Below are positions 1 through 5,197 of a DNA stretch of 9,673 nt, one piece after another. The position numbers and the translations under genes were made by a program. The notes under the pieces are model-generated. The model was given only the letters and a program-made list of their open reading frames with translations. It was not told the origin of the DNA and did not search any database. Position 1 is the first letter of the stretch. Every line of letters starts with the position of its first letter. Source of the DNA: Spartobacteria bacterium (lineage in GTDB: Bacteria; Verrucomicrobiota; Verrucomicrobiia; Chthoniobacterales; UBA6821); assembly GCA_947466005.1 (NCBI GenBank), contig CANIBV010000060.1, forward strand, positions 1 to 9,673, written 5' to 3'.

Positions 1-193
1 AGGAAGGCAGAGCCCGAGCACTCGAGGGATAGGCATAGAGGCCTCTTCTCAGGGAGAGGAGTTTGCCAGCGTCACACCATCTGGTGAGCTGGAGGGCAAG
101 CTGGGCCGGTGACTCCGCAGGAAAGAGTTGCCGTAAGAACTCTGTCCTAAAATAAGGATAGGGTACTTTCCCATTAAACTCATTGTATCTCAC
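1..193 (-). CDS. AbiEi-like type IV antitoxin, N-terminal part (cut by window edge)
   Basis: The minus frame is open from 202 to the left edge of the window and gives 64 residues from a GTG at 191-193. An in-frame TAA at 203-205 fixes the start within a few codons, and GTG is the only usual start codon there. The stretch around residues 36-56 reads LTRWCDAGKLLSLRRGLYAYP, a close match in style to the winged-helix N-terminal domain of AbiEi-type antitoxins, where a turn with a basic LRRG-Y segment follows the recognition helix (family knowledge, from memory). AbiEi proteins repress their own operon and neutralise a partner nucleotidyltransferase, AbiEii, encoded just downstream. That partner would lie outside this window. 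A perfect 10-bp inverted repeat lies 4 bp upstream of the start, which fits autoregulation. The C-terminal half cannot be seen, so completeness is unknown. It could also be a related winged-helix regulator. Confidence 0.66.
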   Translation of the reverse strand, partial: MRYNEFNGKVPYPYFRTEFLRQLFPAESPAQLALQLTRWCDAGKLLSLRRGLYAYPSSARALPS

Positions 194-197
194 ACGT

Positions 198-231
198 TCA
201 ATTTATCATTTACGATAAATTGAGCAAGCAA
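198..231 (-). promoter_or_regulatory. Candidate promoter with inverted-repeat operator for the AbiEi-like gene
   Basis: A perfect 10-bp inverted repeat, TCAATTTATC (198-207) and GATAAATTGA (214-223) with a 6-bp spacer, lies between the wzt remnant and the GTG start at 193. On the minus strand a weak -35 (TTGCTT, 231-226) and -10 (GATAAA, 207-202) are 18 bp apart, and the -10 is inside the right arm of the repeat. AbiEi proteins are known to bind inverted repeats upstream of their own gene, so this may be the operator. There is no T-run after it, so a terminator is less likely. Initiation near 195 would give an almost leaderless mRNA. Confidence 0.5.
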
Positions 232-235
232 ACTC

Positions 236-316
236 TCACCCAAGGGCGTGATATCGCTCTAACACCTCATTGGGCTGTCCCATCATGTCGATTCGGGACT
301 GGTGGATGAGTATGAC
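236..316 (-). pseudogene. C-terminal remnant of a second Wzt-type ABC ATPase
   Basis: Read on the minus strand, 316 to 236 encodes 26 residues followed by TGA. It includes ILIHQSRI, then MG, EVL and YHALG. The intact Wzt at 1955-2686 ends in the same way, with 19 of 26 residues identical from residue 218 to the stop. By hand count the DNA agrees at about 57 of 81 positions, with many synonymous differences, so this is a diverged paralogue rather than a fresh duplicate. Homology stops abruptly near 317, where repeat-like intergenic sequence begins. There is no Walker or signature motif, no start codon in frame, and no function is expected. Confidence 0.78.
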
Positions 317-353
317 TAGAAGATTGTAGATAGAAGTTGGGAGTTAGTAGATA

Positions 354-441
354 ATGAAAAGCTGAAGGGGAAATCAGTAAAAAGTTAAATGTTCGAAGGT
401 GGAAAGGTAGCCGATGAAAATTGAAAGCTGAACGGGAAATC
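354..441. repeat. Dispersed intergenic repeat, copy A
   Basis: This purine-rich block contains GAAATCAGTAAAAAGTTAAA (370-389) followed by GTTCGAAGGTGGAAAGGTAG, then a second partial unit with GAAAGCTGAACGGGAAATCAG-like sequence ending at the HEPN stop codon. Closely similar strings recur at 2755-2875 and 4180-4340. It contains no credible gene. The TGA of the HEPN gene (442-440) falls within the repeat-like GAAATCAG string. Confidence 0.7.
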
Positions 442-826
442 AGCCTATCTGGGCTTTGATTAAATGGATAAGTTCTTCGGCGTCCTTGCGTAGCTCGGGA
501 TAGTCTTCACCTACTTCTGAGAGGTCGTCGCCGGGGTAATGCTGTGCCCAGAACTGTTCTGTAAGTGACTGTGCAAGAGGTGCAAATCTTGAGAATCCTG
601 GGTGGTGATCCAGACAGAGATCCAGAAGTCGGTTGAGATCGTGGATGCGCTCGAGCTTCCAATTTCGGGAAATCAGATATCCCTTGAGAAATCGTTCGAG
701 GGATTCCTGAAGGAGCTCGACGGCAGAATAACAAACGCCCCTAGATAGGACGAGCGCATCAGCGCTTTGCAGTCGCTCTTCGGCAAGCAGGAACCAGTCG
801 AGCGGGTTGTTTTCTCGGGTCTTCAC
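440..826 (-). CDS. HEPN-domain protein, partner of an MNT-type nucleotidyltransferase
   Basis: This is a 128-residue, helix-rich protein with no signal peptide or membrane segment. The segments LLAEERLQSADALV (about 13-26), AVELLQESLERFLKGYL (about 35-51) and ERIHDLNRLLDL (about 59-70) match the HEPN fold, in which an alkaline helix and a conserved His-Asp (H62-D63) near the third helix are typical. HEPN proteins paired with minimal nucleotidyltransferases are usually the toxin, often an RNase, of a two-gene TA system. I do not see the RX4HXY motif of the HepT class, so this looks like the broader HEPN family (PF05168-like) and its nuclease activity is uncertain. The GTG start overlaps the stop of the upstream MNT gene by 4 bp (GTGA), which points to translational coupling. 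Confidence 0.85.
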   Translation of the reverse strand: MKTRENNPLDWFLLAEERLQSADALVLSRGVCYSAVELLQESLERFLKGYLISRNWKLERIHDLNRLLDLCLDHHPGFSRFAPLAQSLTEQFWAQHYPGDDLSEVGEDYPELRKDAEELIHLIKAQIG

Positions 827-1212
827 AGGAGGGGCAGGCCCTTGGCCACGATGGTCTCGTAGAATCCAGCGGAAGTAGCAAGTCGTTGTTCATGCTCGGA
901 AGGTGAGACGACAATGAGATCAAAAGGGAGCAGATGGCCTTGACGGGGCATGTTCCACCAGGCGTTGCGTATCTGCATGCGCTGGCGGAGGGATGATTGC
1001 TCTCCTTCTCTAACCACCAGAAGGTCTATGTCGCTGTCTGTATCAGGTGAGCCATAGGCATAGGATCCAAAGAGAATGATTCCCTGCGGAGTAAACTTCC
1101 TGACAAGTTCCTCCAGATAAGGGCGAAGGCGATCTGCTATCCTGTGAACGGGATACCGAGGATTGCAGAGGTTATCCTCCCTGATTGCAGGCTGAGGATG
1201 TTTCGCATTCAT
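823..1212 (-). CDS. MNT-type nucleotidyltransferase, antitoxin partner of HEPN
   Basis: This 129-residue protein carries the polymerase-beta nucleotidyltransferase signature. GSYAYGS starts at G49-S50, D61-I-D63 follows about ten residues later, and a third acidic residue is D98 in PFDLIVV. These are the metal ligands of the fold and all three are present, so it is probably active. In the family, MNT proteins silence the HEPN partner by transferring AMP groups to it. The gene is directly upstream of the HEPN gene and overlaps it, the standard MNT-HEPN order. About 20 residues precede the usual family start, so the true start could be internal, although the ATG at 1210-1212 is the first in frame. 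The 106 bp upstream (1213-1318) hold only degenerate purine-rich repeat-like sequence and no clear promoter. Confidence 0.87.
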   Translation of the reverse strand: MNAKHPQPAIREDNLCNPRYPVHRIADRLRPYLEELVRKFTPQGIILFGSYAYGSPDTDSDIDLLVVREGEQSSLRQRMQIRNAWWNMPRQGHLLPFDLIVVSPSEHEQRLATSAGFYETIVAKGLPLL

Positions 1213-1318
1213 GATTCTACGCTAGTAAGAGGTGGTGCTTTGTGGAAGCGGGAAACGAAAGCTATGGAAGCTGTAAAAGGAGGGAAGGCTAAAGGATGAA
1301 AGGGGAGATGCCGAAGAT

Positions 1319-1588
1319 TCAGTAATGGTATCGGGCCTGCGCCAGGAAGATGCGATGATCCGTCACTTTGTACACAAGGCGGTGTTCTTGGGTAATCCTC
1401 CGGGACCAGACTCCGCTTCCCAGATTCCGGAGTGGCTCGGGCTTTCCTATGCCCGCGAAGGGATCCCTCCTGATAGCCTCTACGAGATCAAGAATCTTAC
1501 GAGCGGTCTTATGATCAGTGGAAACCCAGTAGCTCAGATCATCCAAGAAGTTCAGATCGATGATAATCTCCAGTTCCTGCCGACTCAT
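1319..1588 (-). CDS. yoeB: YoeB-family mRNA interferase toxin
   Basis: From the ATG at 1588 this gives 89 residues; YoeB of E. coli has 84. The core reads RRDPFAGIGKPEPL, then WSRRI, EHRLVY, and ends in ARYHY. Mapped to E. coli YoeB, the general base Glu46, Arg59, Arg65 and the C-terminal His83-Tyr84 are all present, so the toxin should be active. YoeB binds the ribosome and cleaves mRNA in the A site. A TTG at 1601-1603 would add five residues and overlap the antitoxin gene. I prefer the ATG because a purine-rich AGGGAAAGG lies directly in front of it, one of the few Shine-Dalgarno-like strings in the window. The gene follows yefM with a 7-bp gap from that start, the usual antitoxin-toxin order. 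Confidence 0.92.
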   Translation of the reverse strand: MSRQELEIIIDLNFLDDLSYWVSTDHKTARKILDLVEAIRRDPFAGIGKPEPLRNLGSGVWSRRITQEHRLVYKVTDHRIFLAQARYHY

Positions 1589-1595
1589 CCTTTCC

Positions 1596-1865
1596 CTATC
1601 CAACGCGCGACCGCAGCTGGTCGGGGGTCATGCTTTCACCTTCGCCGACTTCACAGCGATGAAGGGCGGCTAGGAGCCTGCGGGCATTGGCAGGCGAACG
1701 CATCAGATGTACGGTTTCCTGCATCCCCTCCCACTCGTCCAGTGGCAGTAGGACGACTGATTCTGTTCCACGTCGAGAGATGACTACGGGCTCACGAGTT
1801 GCCACGGATCTGTCCCAGACTGTAGCAAGCTGTTCACGAGCTTCAGTGTAGGAAATTGTGGTCAT
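1596..1865 (-). CDS. yefM: YefM/Phd-family antitoxin
   Basis: This is an 89-residue protein. The N-terminal part, SYTEAREQLATVWD followed by EPVVISRRGTESVVLLPLDEWEGM, is the typical Phd/YefM dimerisation and DNA-binding domain. The C-terminal part, from about residue 50 (ETVHLMRSPANARRLLAAL), is the flexible toxin-binding tail. It would neutralise the YoeB encoded immediately downstream and repress the shared promoter. The ATG at 1863-1865 has no Shine-Dalgarno sequence. A TGTACA operator core lies 17 bp upstream. The gene is transcribed toward the MNT-HEPN pair and sits downstream of wzt. Confidence 0.93.
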   Translation of the reverse strand: MTTISYTEAREQLATVWDRSVATREPVVISRRGTESVVLLPLDEWEGMQETVHLMRSPANARRLLAALHRCEVGEGESMTPDQLRSRVG

Positions 1866-1873
1866 GTAGAAGA

Positions 1874-1901
1874 GTTATTGTTGTACAGAAGTTCTGTCCA
1901 A
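1874..1901 (-). promoter_or_regulatory. yefM-yoeB promoter with TGTACA operator core
   Basis: On the minus strand a -35 like TTGGAC (1901-1896) and a -10 like AATAAC (1879-1874) are 16 bp apart. Between them lies the palindrome TGTACA (1882-1887), partly overlapping a second palindrome, ACAGAA-G-TTCTGT (1885-1897). TGTACA is the known core recognised by the YefM-YoeB complex in E. coli. Transcription would start near 1867, only one or two bases before the ATG at 1865. The motif match is visible in the sequence; the promoter assignment is inference. Confidence 0.6.
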
Positions 1902-1954
1902 TGGATTTTTAAAACAAAGCTATTGAAAAGCTATTTCTTCCCAATCTTACAAGA

Positions 1955-2686
1955 TCACCCCAGTGCGTGGTACTTCTGGAGAACCTCTTGGGGATCTCCG
2001 ATCATCTCAATCCGAGATTGGTGGATCAGAATAGCCCTGTCGGCAAAACGTTCCATGGCTCCCGGATCGTGGGTGACTAGGATGATGGTCTTTCCCTCCT
2101 GCTTGTATTGCTCGAAGAGTGCGAAACATTTCTCCTGGAAGACAAAGTCGCCAACTGCCAGCACCTCATCCAGTAACATGATCGGCGCGTTAATCTGGGC
2201 TGTTACTGAGAAAGCCAGCTTCATGGACATGCCGCTTGAGTAGTGCTTCACCTGGAGCTCCATGAAGTTCTCAAGCTCTGCAAAGCGCACGATCTCCTCG
2301 TAGCGGGCATCAATCTCCGCTCTTGTGAGTCCTAGGATGGTGGCGCTCAGGTAGACATTCTCCCGACCGGTCAGTTCGGCATTGAAGCCCACCCCTAGCT
2401 CTAGCATCGGGGCGATACGGCCATGAATGGTGAACTCACTCCCTTTATCCGGCTTATAGATGCCGGCTAGGATCTTCAGTAATGTTGATTTCCCCGAGCC
2501 ATTGCGGCCGATGATCCCGAAGAATTCCCCCTGCTGAATCTCAAAGCTGATGTCGTCAAGGGTTCGCTTAGCCTTTCGCTCGTTTCTCACACCTAACTTC
2601 ATCAAACGCTCACGCAGCGTGCCCCTGCGCTCTTCGGGCAGGCGGAAGGTCTTGGAGAGGTTACGAACAGTTATGGCGGCGGGCAT
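1955..2686 (-). CDS. wzt: ABC transporter ATPase for polysaccharide export (Wzt-type, no C-terminal sugar-binding domain)
   Basis: This 243-residue ATPase would power export of the polysaccharide through Wzm. Walker A is G60-RNGSGKST-68, the ABC signature is YSSGM (149-153), Walker B is IMLLDE (169-174) and the switch His is H206 in VTHD. The segment FRLPEERRGTLRERLM near 15-29 is typical of the Wzt/TagH/KpsT group. Wzt proteins with a C-terminal carbohydrate-recognition domain exceed 400 residues. This one stops just after the nucleotide-binding domain, so it belongs to the short type that does not check the chain end. Its permease lies 3.2 kb away, with TA genes between, although such pairs are usually adjacent. 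The ATG at 2684-2686 has no Shine-Dalgarno sequence. Residues 218-243 are duplicated in the remnant at 236-316. About 90 bp separate its stop from yefM, with no strong terminator. Confidence 0.93.
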   Translation of the reverse strand: MPAAITVRNLSKTFRLPEERRGTLRERLMKLGVRNERKAKRTLDDISFEIQQGEFFGIIGRNGSGKSTLLKILAGIYKPDKGSEFTIHGRIAPMLELGVGFNAELTGRENVYLSATILGLTRAEIDARYEEIVRFAELENFMELQVKHYSSGMSMKLAFSVTAQINAPIMLLDEVLAVGDFVFQEKCFALFEQYKQEGKTIILVTHDPGAMERFADRAILIHQSRIEMIGDPQEVLQKYHALG

Positions 2687-2708
2687 ACAGCGGAGCGAGA
2701 ATGCTAGG

Positions 2709-2743
2709 AGTTTAGACTGTTAGACTGTTAGGTCAGAGGACTG
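2709..2743. repeat. Short upstream element shared with rmlC (copy 1)
   Basis: The string GTTTAGACTGTTAGACTG followed by TTAGGTCAGA starts about 23 bp upstream of the wzt ATG. It is nearly repeated at 9127-9163, about 20 bp upstream of the rmlC start, and the TAGGTCAGA part recurs at 4168-4176 upstream of the AAA ATPase. It contains a tandem TAGACTGT. It may be a regulatory site, a 5' leader element or a dispersed repeat. Confidence 0.6.
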
Positions 2744-2754
2744 AAGCCGGGAGA

Positions 2755-2875
2755 AAAGTAAAAGGTGGAAAAGTGGAAAGGTAGCCGAGGAAGGATGCGA
2801 AGCAACAGCCGGGCAAGCATACCTGAAAGCGAAATCAGTAAAAAGTTAAAGGTTCGAAAGTGGGAAAGTCAGATG
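2755..2875. repeat. Dispersed intergenic repeat, copy C
   Basis: This block lies between the AAA ATPase stop and wzt. It includes GTGGAAAGGTAGCCGAGGAA, GATGCGAAGCAACAGCCGGG, then GAAATCAGTAAAAAGTTAAA and GGTTCGAAAG. The units match those at 354-441 and 4180-4340 but in a rotated order, suggesting a tandem-derived unit of roughly 85-100 bp. It holds no credible gene. Confidence 0.72.
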
Positions 2876-2887
2876 CCGCGATCCGTT

Positions 2888-4117
2888 TTATGCCAAGAAT
2901 CCTATCATGTGGAGGGGGCATCGTCCCTCGGAGGGAGCTGTGTCAGGAGAAAGGATCACTTTGCGGTCGGCTTGGATCCCCTTGAACTGGGATCTGCCTT
3001 TCCCCCTCCCCCCGATTTCCAGGACGATCCTGCTACCCTGATGATCGATCAGGAAGTCCGGGGTCTTCTGTCCCGTCGTCGATTTGAGGTAGTGGATGTT
3101 GATCCCGGCATGTCTCATCGCCATGGCAAAGTAGTCCTCCCTCAGTCCACCGACCGCATCATCCAGGTTCCTGTAGAGGAGGCGAACGGGTGGCATGAGC
3201 AGGACTTTGGGTTCCTTGAGCACATTGGTTCCTGCGGGAAGGATGCGGCGCATCAAAAAGGCCTCCTCGAATGCCGTGGTGTATTGCTCGGCCTTGTACT
3301 TGGTGATGCCAAGATTGCCCGAGAGGGAGCTGTAGTTGATCCCATCCACCTGTGATCTGCCGACAAAGGTGAGGAGTTTTTCCAGGATAGGAAGCTCGTC
3401 GGTGCGGAGCCGGAGGGTGGCAGGTATGTCCCTGAGGATGATCTTGGTGATAGTGCCCTGCAGCAGGGGCATGGGATCGGGCTCTTCCAGGGAGAAGGGG
3501 AGTAGTCCTCCGGTAAGGTAGTCCTTAAAATGACGTTCCGTCCTGAGGTGCGCTGGCTCGAATTTCCCCAGCAGCAGTTCATCGAGAGTGAGCCTGTTGA
3601 GCTTCTCTCCATGGCGAAAGCCCATGTACTCGCGGAAGGAGAAGTACTCGAGGGGATGGAGCCGGACTCGGCGGGCAAGATCATGAGCTGATGCATGGAC
3701 TGCCAAGGCGACCGAGCTGGTGAAGAGAACCCGCACCTCGGGAAGAAAATCGTGGATTTTCTTGAGGTCGCCCATGGCCTCCGGGAGGAAGTGGACTTCA
3801 TCCAGCAGGAATCGACGGTAGCGGTATCGCTCGGCAAGTCCTTGGATGATCCCGAAGAGGTCGCTGCCATGCGGAAGTGTGTCAACGGAAAGATAGAATG
3901 TGTCCTTGTCCAGCGAGGCAATCTGCTTGAGGAGAACGGTCTTCCCTGCTCCCCGTGGTCCCACGATCCCGACCAAATGCCTGCCCTCTCCGGTGCGAAG
4001 TTGCTCGAATAATGAGCGGCGTATGCCAAGTCGCCCCCCTTCCTTGCTCGCAAGTTCATGAAGCTCTAAAAGATGGGAGTATTCTTTCAACTTGGAGATA
4101 TTTTTGACAGAATGCAT
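2888..4117 (-). CDS. AAA family ATPase with DUF4143 C-terminal domain
   Basis: This is a 409-residue protein. An N-terminal AAA_14-type ATPase carries Walker A GPRGAGKT (53-60), Walker B RRFLLDE (101-107) and a sensor-like VLFTSS (130-135), followed by RRVRLHPLEYFSFREY (149-164), a hallmark of this family. After a winged-helix-like middle, the C-terminal DUF4143 part (about 225-409) has the restriction-endonuclease-like tail PDFLID (353-358) and VLEIGGRGKG (365-374). The usual E-x-K of that fold is E-I-G here, so nuclease activity is doubtful, although GG-KG variants are, from memory, common in the family. The biological role of these ATPases is not settled; they are widespread, often near mobile or TA genes. 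It sits alone between the repeat blocks at 2755-2875 and 4180-4340, with no partner gene. Length is normal and the reading frame is intact. Confidence 0.9.
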   Translation of the reverse strand: MHSVKNISKLKEYSHLLELHELASKEGGRLGIRRSLFEQLRTGEGRHLVGIVGPRGAGKTVLLKQIASLDKDTFYLSVDTLPHGSDLFGIIQGLAERYRYRRFLLDEVHFLPEAMGDLKKIHDFLPEVRVLFTSSVALAVHASAHDLARRVRLHPLEYFSFREYMGFRHGEKLNRLTLDELLLGKFEPAHLRTERHFKDYLTGGLLPFSLEEPDPMPLLQGTITKIILRDIPATLRLRTDELPILEKLLTFVGRSQVDGINYSSLSGNLGITKYKAEQYTTAFEEAFLMRRILPAGTNVLKEPKVLLMPPVRLLYRNLDDAVGGLREDYFAMAMRHAGINIHYLKSTTGQKTPDFLIDHQGSRIVLEIGGRGKGRSQFKGIQADRKVILSPDTAPSEGRCPLHMIGFLA

Positions 4118-4163
4118 GCGATTCCGTCAAATTATTATTCAGGAATTAATCAAGAAGGGCGGG

Positions 4164-4345
4164 CTGGTAGGTCAGAAATGAAGGGGAGAGGCTGAAAGCT
4201 GAAGGCGAAATCAGCAAAAAGTTAAAGGTTCGAAGGTGGAAAAAGGTGGCCGAGGAAGGATGAAACCGGCCGTAACGGATGCGAAGCAACGGCCGGGCCT
4301 GCAAACCTGAAAGGGGAAGGTTGAAAGAGCTGAGTCGAGAGACGA
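4164..4345. repeat. Dispersed intergenic repeat, copy D, with G+C-rich hairpin
   Basis: This is the fullest copy, in the gap between the AAA ATPase start and vapC-1. It begins with TAGGTCAGA (4168-4176) and continues with GAAATCAGCAAAAAGTTAAA (4207-4226), GGTTCGAAGGTGGAAAAAGG and GGCCGAGGAAGGATG. A central hairpin has arms CCGGCCG (4266-4272) and CGGCCGG (4290-4296) around a 17-base loop. Copy C has the right-hand half in degenerate form but lacks the left arm. No gene is credible in 4118-4369. Confidence 0.72.
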
Positions 4346-4369
4346 GAGGTCGGGGGCTTGGAGTAAGGC

Positions 4370-4813
4370 TCAAATAATGGACTTCAGCGGATTCCAAACC
4401 TCCCGGAAGCCAAATCCCTTAAAATCTTTTTGGTTTATGGTGGCAAATCGATCCACTCCATGATGTTGGAGCGTGAATGCCAGACGTGCATCGATGATGT
4501 GTCTATAGCCGGCCTTGGTCAGAGCTGCATAGTCCCAAAGCTGCTTTGAAACAGCGGGGTCGTAATCAATGCACCTCCAGGATGGATTCTTCTTCAGCTC
4601 AAGACAGTAGGAAGCGGACTCTAGCGCGCTATAGGGTCTCGCAAAGACAACCGGGTTTCGGAGCAGCATGTAGAGCTCAACCAAAACGAGCTCGCAGAGG
4701 ACAAACTCTTCGTCACTTTGATCCAATGATTCAAAGAAGGCTCGAGCCGCGCTATGCTGAGGCGAATCGGGATCGGCCGCATGAACAAAGAGGTTGGTAT
4801 CTGCGGCGAGCAT
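4370..4813 (-). CDS. vapC: VapC-family PIN-domain toxin (module 1)
   Basis: This 147-residue PIN protein has the four-acid active site spaced as expected: D5 in LAADTNLF, E46 in VLVELY (E41 is less likely), D108 in HIIDARLAF, and a C-terminal FATINQKDF (123-131) supplying N127/D130. VapC toxins are Mg-dependent ribonucleases that cut tRNA or rRNA. The length is slightly above the usual 130-140 residues. The gene starts 3 bp after the stop of the ribbon-helix-helix antitoxin gene, the standard vapBC order. There is no sign of frameshift or missing catalytic residues. It is unrelated in detail to the second PIN toxin at 5198-5557, so the two modules were probably acquired separately. Confidence 0.92.
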   Translation of the reverse strand: MLAADTNLFVHAADPDSPQHSAARAFFESLDQSDEEFVLCELVLVELYMLLRNPVVFARPYSALESASYCLELKKNPSWRCIDYDPAVSKQLWDYAALTKAGYRHIIDARLAFTLQHHGVDRFATINQKDFKGFGFREVWNPLKSII

Positions 4814-4816
4814 TTA

Positions 4817-5071
4817 CTAATGATCCAGATGTCGTTTCTCAACCACAGCAACTTCGGAATGGATTTCTTCCGGGTTCATGAGATGCCCTCCGCTACCGCG
4901 TAAAACCGGCATGGTCCAGCCTCCCTTCTTGATCTCGGATTCGGGAATGGTTCGCACATAGGCTTCCATTCCACGCCTGATCAACTCTGCAACAGACCAG
5001 TCGCGGGCGCTTGCGATCCTCTTGATCTGGAGAAAGAGGGGCTCGGGGAGCTGAATCTGGGTTCTAGTCAT
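4817..5071 (-). CDS. vapB: Ribbon-helix-helix antitoxin (VapB-type, module 1)
   Basis: I start at the ATG at 5069-5071, giving 84 residues beginning MTRTQIQLPEPLFLQIKRIA. That is the canonical ribbon-helix-helix opening: a DNA-contacting beta strand (RTQIQL) followed by two helices up to about residue 40 (WSVAELIRRGMEAYV). An upstream in-frame ATG at 5107 would add 12 residues of non-homologous character and would lie in the -35 box of the likely promoter, so I reject it. The C-terminal half (MPVLRGSGGHLMNPEEIHSE) should wrap the PIN toxin encoded 3 bp downstream. It would autorepress through the repeats near 5072-5110. Confidence 0.9.
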   Translation of the reverse strand: MTRTQIQLPEPLFLQIKRIASARDWSVAELIRRGMEAYVRTIPESEIKKGGWTMPVLRGSGGHLMNPEEIHSEVAVVEKRHLDH

Positions 5072-5110
5072 GATATCAATGTAATGTAGGGCACACTTTG
5101 ATGTCAATAT
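5072..5110 (-). promoter_or_regulatory. vapBC-1 promoter with direct repeats
   Basis: On the minus strand a perfect -35 TTGACA (5107-5102) is followed after 18 bp by TACATT (5083-5078, 4/6 to consensus). Transcription would start at about 5071, the A of the vapB ATG, so the mRNA should be leaderless. Two near-identical 11-mers, GATATCAATGT (5072-5082) and GATGTCAATAT (5100-5110), agree at 9 of 11 bases, lie 28 bp apart and bracket the promoter. They are good candidates for antitoxin half-sites. The -10 and -35 boxes each lie within one of them. Confidence 0.65.
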
Positions 5111-5197
5111 GCAGTGTGATGATAGCTCTTGGGAAGGGGGGGGAATTGGAAAGGCCGACAGTGAAGGCTAAAGGCGAAACTACTGAGACGATGGGGG

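Noticed and set aside
1213..1318. Promoter for MNT-HEPN
   Set aside because: TAGAAT lies only a base from the ATG and no matching -35 is present; the module may be read from yefM-yoeB.
1325..1783. Plus-strand open frame of 152 codons
   Set aside because: It is antisense to yoeB and yefM, whose catalytic residues and order are clear.
1911..1954. Intrinsic terminator after wzt
   Set aside because: Only a four-base self-complementary AGCT stem can form near the T-rich stretch; too weak to call.
2765..3355. Plus-strand open frame of 196 codons
   Set aside because: It is antisense to the well-supported AAA ATPase and begins in the repeat block; no recognisable domain.
354..4345. CRISPR array
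   Set aside because: The repeats are few, degenerate, unequally spaced and separated by whole genes; no spacer-like regular units or cas genes.
4146..4397. Minus-strand open frame of 83 codons in the gap between the AAA ATPase and vapC-1
   Set aside because: It lies entirely in dispersed repeat sequence and overlaps the vapC-1 end; its serine, leucine and proline-rich translation has no protein-like pattern.
5084..5107. Upstream ATG at 5107 as vapB start
   Set aside because: It would place 12 non-family residues before the ribbon-helix-helix domain and overlap the TTGACA promoter box.
5136..5143. Run of eight G as a phase-variable tract
   Set aside because: It is intergenic, downstream of vapC-2 and upstream of the vapBC-1 promoter, with no reading frame or spacer it would clearly switch.
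354..5190. Insertion sequence or integron cassette array
   Set aside because: No transposase or integrase, no clean terminal inverted repeats with target duplications, and no attC-like sites were seen at the module edges.
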